A DNA stretch of 19,137 nucleotides from Candidatus Poribacteria bacterium (GTDB lineage Bacteria > Poribacteria > WGA-4E > WGA-3G), in assembly GCA_028818995.1 (NCBI GenBank), contig JAPPMR010000308.1:1-19137 (forward strand), given 5' to 3'. The translations under genes and the position numbers were made by a program. Below the pieces are notes generated by a model. It searched no databases. It saw nothing but the letters and a program-made list of their open reading frames with translations, and had not been told where the DNA came from. Below are positions 14,357-19,137 of this stretch, piece after piece. Numbering within the stretch: position 1 is the stretch's first letter; each line of letters opens with the position of its first letter.

Positions 14357-17251
14357 TTAATCTAAAAACATAAATTCGTTTAAATTCAATGCCAATAACG
14401 CGAATCGAGCAAGCGCAACCTCTGAACTCACGTCCTCATGCTTCTGAAGTTCCTGCATAAATGTTAATGCCTTTTGAATCTCAACTGGTTCAGGTTCACG
14501 ACATAACACAAGCCGAAGTCCAAATTGCACACGGTCTTTATTCGTCACACCACCCTCCCATTGCATTCTATTCGCAAAAGCAAGTGCTTGGTCATTGATA
14601 AACTTCCCGTTGAGCATTGTGAGCGACTGAGTCGGCACCGTTGTCGAAAAACGAACAGGACATGTCGAATCCGTGTTTGCTTGATCAAATTGGTTTAGAA
14701 TAGGAACAAGTAATGATCGTTTGACCTTCACATAAACACTTCGTCGGTTTGCCTCATCTGGTGGTGATTTTCCCCAAACTGCCCCAGGTCTTGAGGCAGT
14801 AGCCAATACTTCTTTCGGCACTTCAGGAAAAACACTCGGTCCTCCCATTTTGAGGTTCAGTTTACCAGTAATCCAAAGCACTGAGTCCCGAATTTCTTCC
14901 GCAGCCAAGCGGCGCATATTGAATCGCCAAAATAGATCGTTGTTTGCATCTTGTTGAATAAATTTCGGGTTGCTCTGTGAAGACATCCGATAGGCGTTGG
15001 AAGTCATTATCAACTTGTGCATCGCTTTTAGCTGCCAACCAGATGCGATGAATTCAGACGCAAGCCAGTCGAGGAGTTCAGGATGTGTCGGTGGTGTACC
15101 GAACTGTCCGAAGTCGTTTGTTGACCGGACTATCCCTCGTCCGAAGTGATGTTGCCAGATGCGATTTACCATCACCCGTGCTGTCAGCGGATTATCAGTA
15201 CTTGCTACCCATTCAGCGAAAACGCGACGTTTCCCAGAGGATTTCGCATCCTTTGGAACTGGTGGCATGTCTACAGTGGGAGGATTCAACACAGCAGGAA
15301 ATGCTGGTTTTACCTCGCGTCCAACAAGATGTGGGTTGCCGCGCCGGAGAATGTGTGTCGGTGTTTGCCCGCTCTCTGAAATTGCCAAAGCTTGATGGTC
15401 GTAGGGTACACGCTGACGTCGACGCTCATCTCGCTGTTTTTTCACCGCATTATATTTGTCCACCAAAGTCTTCAGCGGCACATTAGCATTGATACGTTCT
15501 GCGTGTGTCTTTAGTAACTTGCCAAAGTTGATTGCTGCATTCGTTGACAGGGGTTGTTTCTCAAAGTTTGGCCCAGACCACAGGACAGTGAGTTGAGGAT
15601 TATCTAAATCTTTGTTGAGATATTCAAGACGAATAGACACATCGCCACGTGTAAGTTCAATTTCTAAATCTCGCTCACCGATTAAATCTGCTGCTTTAAA
15701 ACCGTCGAGAATCAATCTGCACGCACCTCGGAGATTTATATGAAAAGTATAAGTTGCATCCTCTGGAACTTGTAATGTGCCTTCAAAGACCAGGCCGATG
15801 TTCTTCTTTCGGCTCGCTGGTGCAAGCGAGAAAAGATTACCAAATAGTTTGCCTTCAGCGGAGGGTTCAAGAACATCAAAATCATCTGGAAACTGTTCAA
15901 AGGTGTCGCGATAGAAACGATACGTCAATTCACGAATTGGAGATACTACTGTGTCTGATGCTATAGGCTCTTGATGGATTTTAGCGAGTTCAATTTTGAT
16001 GTTTTCCTGTATCGGAAAGAGTTCATCTTGGAATTTTTCTTCGGCAAGTCGCTTTTCAGTGAGTAGTCTGTTACGTTCTGCTTGCTGCTCAGGCGTGCCA
16101 ATATCAGCAAGTGGTCCGCGGTTGTGAGGGATAATGTCATGAAAAAACGCGAGAAAACTGTAATAATCTCGTGTTGAAATCGGATCAATTTTATGGTCGT
16201 GGCATCGCGCGCACCCAATGGTCATACCGAGCATCACTTGCCCGGTAGTGGATACAATATCGTCAAGATAATCGTAGCGTGCAAGTTTTCGATCAGCAGG
16301 TTCATCGTCCCAAACACCAAGCCGGTGATAGCCGGTCGCAATGATTGTCTCTGGTGATACGGTATCCAGTTCATCACCTGCCAGTTGCTCTTTGATAAAT
16401 TCATGATAAGGCTTGTCTTTGTTGAAAGCGTTTATGACATAGTCTCTGTATCGCCACACATACGGCTTGTCTGAATCTCGCTCATAGCCGTTTGTTTCGG
16501 CGTACCGAACAAGGTCAAGCCAATGCCGTCCCCACTTTTCACCATATCGTGGAGACTTCAGCAGTTGATCAATGAGTTTTTCATAAGCGTCAGGTGCTGT
16601 ATTATTTAAAAACGCATCCACTGCTTCTGGCGAAGGTGGTAATCCTATGAGATCGTAGTATGCACGGCGAATAAGCGTCAGTTTGCTGGCGGGAGCAGCG
16701 GGTTTAAAACCTTGTGCCTCCAGTTTTGCCAGAATGAAGGCGTCAATTGGATTTCTGACCCAATCCGAAGCATGCACCGATGGTACTTGGGGGCGTTTTA
16801 ACGGACGATATGCCCAATAGTCAGATGCAGTTTGAAATGCCGATTCAGCATCACTATCTTGCGCGGGATAGGGGAGTCCTATGTTAATCCACTTCGCTAA
16901 AATCTCAAGTGAGGCATCATCTAATCTACCGTTTGGGGGCATTTGGGCTGTTTCTTGACCATACCCGACCATCTCAAGCAAGAAACTATCGGCAGGATTT
17001 TCTAACGACACAGACGGTCCATAGTGTCCGCCTTCAAGAATCTTTTCTCGACTCGTCAATTCGAGTCCACCCTGCACTTCGGTTTCACCACCGTGGCATT
17101 GGAAACAGTTTTGTGTCAGAATTGGCTTCACTTGAGAGTTGAAAAATTCAGTCTTTTCTTTATCGCTTAGATTATTCGCATGGCAGATATTCAAAAAACT
17201 TAGTACGCACAGAAAAACCAGAACACGAAAACAGAAATAGGAATGTTGCAT
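14357..17251 (-). CDS. PSCyt1-DUF1549-PA14-DUF1553 exported c-type cytochrome-like protein
   Basis: A 964-residue multidomain protein. Its Sec signal peptide is hydrophobic at about 8-21 with a probable cut after CHA (residue 25). The planctomycete cytochrome-c domain (about 35-120) has C49-x2-C52-H53 for haem and M104 in MPPNG as possible axial ligand. DUF1549 (about 150-360) follows and contains a second CxxCH at C347-C350-H351 (GCARCHDHK). A PA14-like beta domain (about 455-565, VPEDATYTFHINLRGACRLILDG) is inserted before DUF1553 (about 680-940). ATG 17251 is chosen because AAAGGAG lies 6 bp upstream; an in-frame start 15 bp further upstream (17266) overlaps that site. It precedes the DUF1501 gene by 56 bp. 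Polysaccharide attack is often proposed for such pairs, but no function is shown. No clear promoter was found in the gap upstream. Confidence 0.9.
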   Translation of the reverse strand: MQHSYFCFRVLVFLCVLSFLNICHANNLSDKEKTEFFNSQVKPILTQNCFQCHGGETEVQGGLELTSREKILEGGHYGPSVSLENPADSFLLEMVGYGQETAQMPPNGRLDDASLEILAKWINIGLPYPAQDSDAESAFQTASDYWAYRPLKRPQVPSVHASDWVRNPIDAFILAKLEAQGFKPAAPASKLTLIRRAYYDLIGLPPSPEAVDAFLNNTAPDAYEKLIDQLLKSPRYGEKWGRHWLDLVRYAETNGYERDSDKPYVWRYRDYVINAFNKDKPYHEFIKEQLAGDELDTVSPETIIATGYHRLGVWDDEPADRKLARYDYLDDIVSTTGQVMLGMTIGCARCHDHKIDPISTRDYYSFLAFFHDIIPHNRGPLADIGTPEQQAERNRLLTEKRLAEEKFQDELFPIQENIKIELAKIHQEPIASDTVVSPIRELTYRFYRDTFEQFPDDFDVLEPSAEGKLFGNLFSLAPASRKKNIGLVFEGTLQVPEDATYTFHINLRGACRLILDGFKAADLIGERDLEIELTRGDVSIRLEYLNKDLDNPQLTVLWSGPNFEKQPLSTNAAINFGKLLKTHAERINANVPLKTLVDKYNAVKKQRDERRRQRVPYDHQALAISESGQTPTHILRRGNPHLVGREVKPAFPAVLNPPTVDMPPVPKDAKSSGKRRVFAEWVASTDNPLTARVMVNRIWQHHFGRGIVRSTNDFGQFGTPPTHPELLDWLASEFIASGWQLKAMHKLIMTSNAYRMSSQSNPKFIQQDANNDLFWRFNMRRLAAEEIRDSVLWITGKLNLKMGGPSVFPEVPKEVLATASRPGAVWGKSPPDEANRRSVYVKVKRSLLVPILNQFDQANTDSTCPVRFSTTVPTQSLTMLNGKFINDQALAFANRMQWEGGVTNKDRVQFGLRLVLCREPEPVEIQKALTFMQELQKHEDVSSEVALARFALLALNLNEFMFLD

Positions 17252-17387
17252 AGTTTCTCCTTTCACATTGTGTAATTAACATCAAATACCAATGCTTGAG
17301 GATATCTTGAGTTTGGCAATACCTACTGAACAGTAAGATTTCATGATCAATTTCACAATGATAACATATTTGAGGAAAAGAAATCTA

Positions 17388-17415
17388 TGAAAATCAGCTA
17401 AATTTCTGATTTTCA
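17388..17415 (-). terminator. Probable terminator of the selenoprotein gene
   Basis: TGAAAATCAG (17388-17397) and CTGATTTTCA (17406-17415) form a perfect 10-bp stem with an 8-nt loop, about 30 bp after the stop codon. On the - strand the 3' side reads TAGATTTCTTTTCC, which is T-rich. The stem is AT-rich, so strength is uncertain. It suggests the gene is a separate transcription unit from the DUF1553 gene. Confidence 0.5.
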
Positions 17416-17446
17416 TTCAATCTTGCCGAGTATACCCATTTTTATT

Positions 17447-19000
17447 TTACAACGATTCTTCTGTTTCCTCTGTTTCAGTTGGCACGACAGAAATCCGCGC
17501 AAGAAATGCGTTTGTACTTCCCTTCTCACAGAACCAATTACCCGTTGCTCCTAACCTAAACTTCTGTCCATGGGTGAACTGGTGACGAATTTGTCCAGTG
17601 TCGCCGGGTGGAATATCCCACGCTGAAGCGATCGCGTCATCTGGATATCCCTCTTTAGGTAGTTCAACGTCAGCGTCAAACAGATCAAACGAACCTGTTG
17701 CCTCACCCTCACCTACCTGTATTTCAATAATAAGCGTTCCACCCTGTTTGAATGCCGTAGTGTCAATTTCAGTAGGCGTATAATCCTGATAGCCATCACC
17801 GGGTCCACGGAAGACGTTCAAAACTTCCATTGATTGTTCGTGTGAGTTAAGGTCTAATTTAGGTGCCAATTTCTCACTATTTTCGTTGGTGACAACGGTG
17901 TTACTAACTTTGCCATTTACAGTGTCCTCTAACAACGCCAGATACTTGCTGTAACGGAGTTTGTTTTCTGGCTGGTGCATAATTAGTTCGGCTTCAGGAT
18001 TTAGCACCTGAATATCTACTGCCCCGACGTAATTATCTTTAATCATTTTAGCGAAAACACCGACTTTTTCATCGTCTGGATCCTCAATTAATTCTGACAG
18101 ATCGCGAAAGAGGACGCAGGTGTTTACAAAATTCTCGTTGAGTACTTTGATCACTTCTGAATTTGAGAGCGGACCCACCCTCAAGTTTTTACCGTTCGCT
18201 CAGCAAGATTCATCATCCAACGGTCCCCAGCTAATAACTGCGTGCATCGGACGCTGTGTCGCGGTTACTTTTTCAACTGCATCCACAAGCGGAAGCCAGT
18301 CAATTTCAGCGAACTTGTAGAACTTCAATTCCAATCTCTTGCGCGCCTCTTCGGATGTGAGGGAACTTTCCCAATCAATGTCATCCCGTGCTTTAGTTGA
18401 GGTGGTATGGAGTTTCATACGCGGCACGAAGACCATGTCAGCATATCCAAAGTCGTTAATATCTACATTGCTGTTACGCGGTGGTAGCGCGAGCGAAAAG
18501 TCACAAATAACACCTATTTTCAGGTTGATCAGCAATCGTCCTGCAAATTGCGATGGAATAAAGCGAGCGAGATCCATATAATCATCATCGTTACGGCGTT
18601 TCGATTCCGGTTTGGAACGGGTCGCCAAAGTAAATTCTGCATGAATTCGGAACGTAATGTCGGCGTAGTCCGGTGAAAGTGCGCGTAAGCAGGCGAAAGC
18701 CCCTTTCTCTCCGTGGCGTAATTCCCCTGTAGCACCCGTGTGAAACTGGGAAAGGAATGGGATTACTCTGTCCAAATCCAATTCCCAAACGTCCCCGACC
18801 GACACAGTTGACGGTGGAAGAAATACATTGAAAGCATCTCCTTCATACTCTCTGATGGGTTCGTTTGGCGACAAATCAAAGAGTTCAATGTTTTCTGGGG
18901 AATCTTGGTGTAGGTCGTAAGTCGCATCGGCAATTGGGTCCCAATGCGCATGGACTTGTAAAGTTGCTGTATTTTTTAAGATATTGTTTAGGTTTACCAT
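17447..19000 (-). CDS. Predicted selenoprotein with adjacent Cys-Sec pair, thioredoxin-like segment (TGA read as Sec)
   Basis: Two open stretches, 19000-18203 and 18199-17447, share one frame and are separated only by TGA at 18202-18200. Read through, they give 517 residues with Sec at 267, directly after C266 (DDESC-U-ANGKNLR). The flanks read as one thioredoxin-like unit: RPMHAVISWG strand, the Cys-Sec pair, then the helix LSNSEVIKVLNENFVNT and strand VDIQVLNPEAELI. A hairpin fitting a bacterial SECIS begins 15 nt after the TGA. The second stretch has no ribosome site or good start (its first candidate is a TTG inside the hairpin), arguing against two genes. The N-terminal 240 residues and the C-terminal 130 (beta-rich, RGPGDGYQDY...) are unrecognised, and no signal peptide is seen. 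AAGGA precedes the ATG. A redox role is inferred. The alternative is a disrupted Cys-containing gene. selA, selB and tRNA-Sec are not in the window. Confidence 0.8.
18163..18184 (-). promoter_or_regulatory. Bacterial SECIS-like hairpin downstream of the in-frame TGA
   Basis: On the - strand, TTGAGGGTG and CGCTCTCAA form a continuous 9-bp stem (seven Watson-Crick and two G-U pairs) with the 4-nt loop GGTC. The stem begins 15 nt and the loop 24 nt after the TGA. Known bacterial SECIS elements place a small loop with a G in its first two positions about 16-37 nt after the UGA; this one fits on both counts. It lies inside the coding sequence, as is usual in bacteria. Confidence 0.72.
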
Positions 19001-19049
19001 CGATTTTCCTTTTTTGCATGACTCATTACTGTAGTTTTATTCCTTATAA

Positions 19050-19079
19050 ATTATACATGCTACGGACGAATTTTGCCAA
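19050..19079 (-). promoter_or_regulatory. Sigma-70-type promoter of the selenoprotein gene
   Basis: On the - strand, TTGGCA (19074-19079) and TATAAT (19050-19055) are 18 bp apart: a perfect -10 box and a -35 box with one mismatch. The predicted start is about 19043, giving a leader of about 43 nt before the ATG. The rest of the right edge (19080-19137) shows no recognisable feature. Confidence 0.7.
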
Positions 19080-19137
19080 ACTTATCATAAGATTTCTTGC
19101 TACAGGTAAGGTTTCATATCCCAAAGCAGGATTGTAC

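Noticed and set aside
17447..18184. A separate 245-residue gene starting at the TTG at 18184
   Set aside because: There is no ribosome site, the start codon lies inside the SECIS-like hairpin, and the frame continues upstream into the preceding coding stretch with only one TGA between them.
1..19137. CRISPR arrays, tRNA or rRNA genes, insertion sequences
   Set aside because: No regularly spaced repeats with unique spacers, no cloverleaf candidates in the gaps and no transposase gene were seen; the repeats present are isolated palindromes.

Overview
This looks like genomic DNA from an uncultured bacterium, most probably Candidatus Poribacteria or a relative near the Planctomycetes. The evidence is a DUF1501 protein paired with a PSCyt1/DUF1549/DUF1553 protein, several intergenic palindromic repeats ending in a CTCCTAC-like or GCCTAC-like tail, an Rpn-type nuclease, and a predicted selenoprotein. 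The taxon is inferred from gene content. No rRNA, tRNA, CRISPR array or insertion sequence was seen.

Left half (1-8286, all + strand). An Rpn-type PD-(D/E)XK nuclease cut by the window edge is followed closely by an SDR oxidoreductase. After about 300 bp of repeats and control sites comes a compact nitrate assimilation locus: nasT (ANTAR antiterminator), nirA (ferredoxin-type siroheme nitrite reductase), a NarK-type nitrate/nitrite transporter, and a narB/nasA-type molybdopterin nitrate reductase. Two control layers can be read directly. A textbook -24/-12 (sigma-54) promoter precedes nasT. The nasT-nirA gap holds two hairpins, each with a hexaloop carrying A at position 1 and G at position 4, followed by a T-tailed terminator; this is the known RNA target layout of ANTAR proteins. 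The likely logic is that nitrogen status drives nasT through sigma-54, and NasT then lets polymerase read through the leader into nirA.

Middle (8440-12428, all - strand). A probable operon is read from right to left: gnd (6-phosphogluconate dehydrogenase), a HAD hydrolase, a D-2-hydroxyacid dehydrogenase, and a small GIY-YIG/T5orf172-like protein fused to an XRE-type helix-turn-helix. A good sigma-70 promoter lies in front of gnd.

Right part (12807-19137, all - strand). The DUF1553 and DUF1501 proteins form an exported pair (Sec and Tat signals). Upstream of them is the most unusual gene: two consecutive open frames (19000-18203 and 18199-17447) lie in the same frame and are separated by one TGA placed directly after a Cys codon. 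A 9-bp hairpin with a GGTC loop begins 15 nt after this TGA, which matches the placement of a bacterial SECIS element. The pair is best read as one 517-residue selenoprotein with an adjacent Cys-Sec pair at the start of a thioredoxin-like segment. It has its own sigma-70 promoter and a probable terminator.
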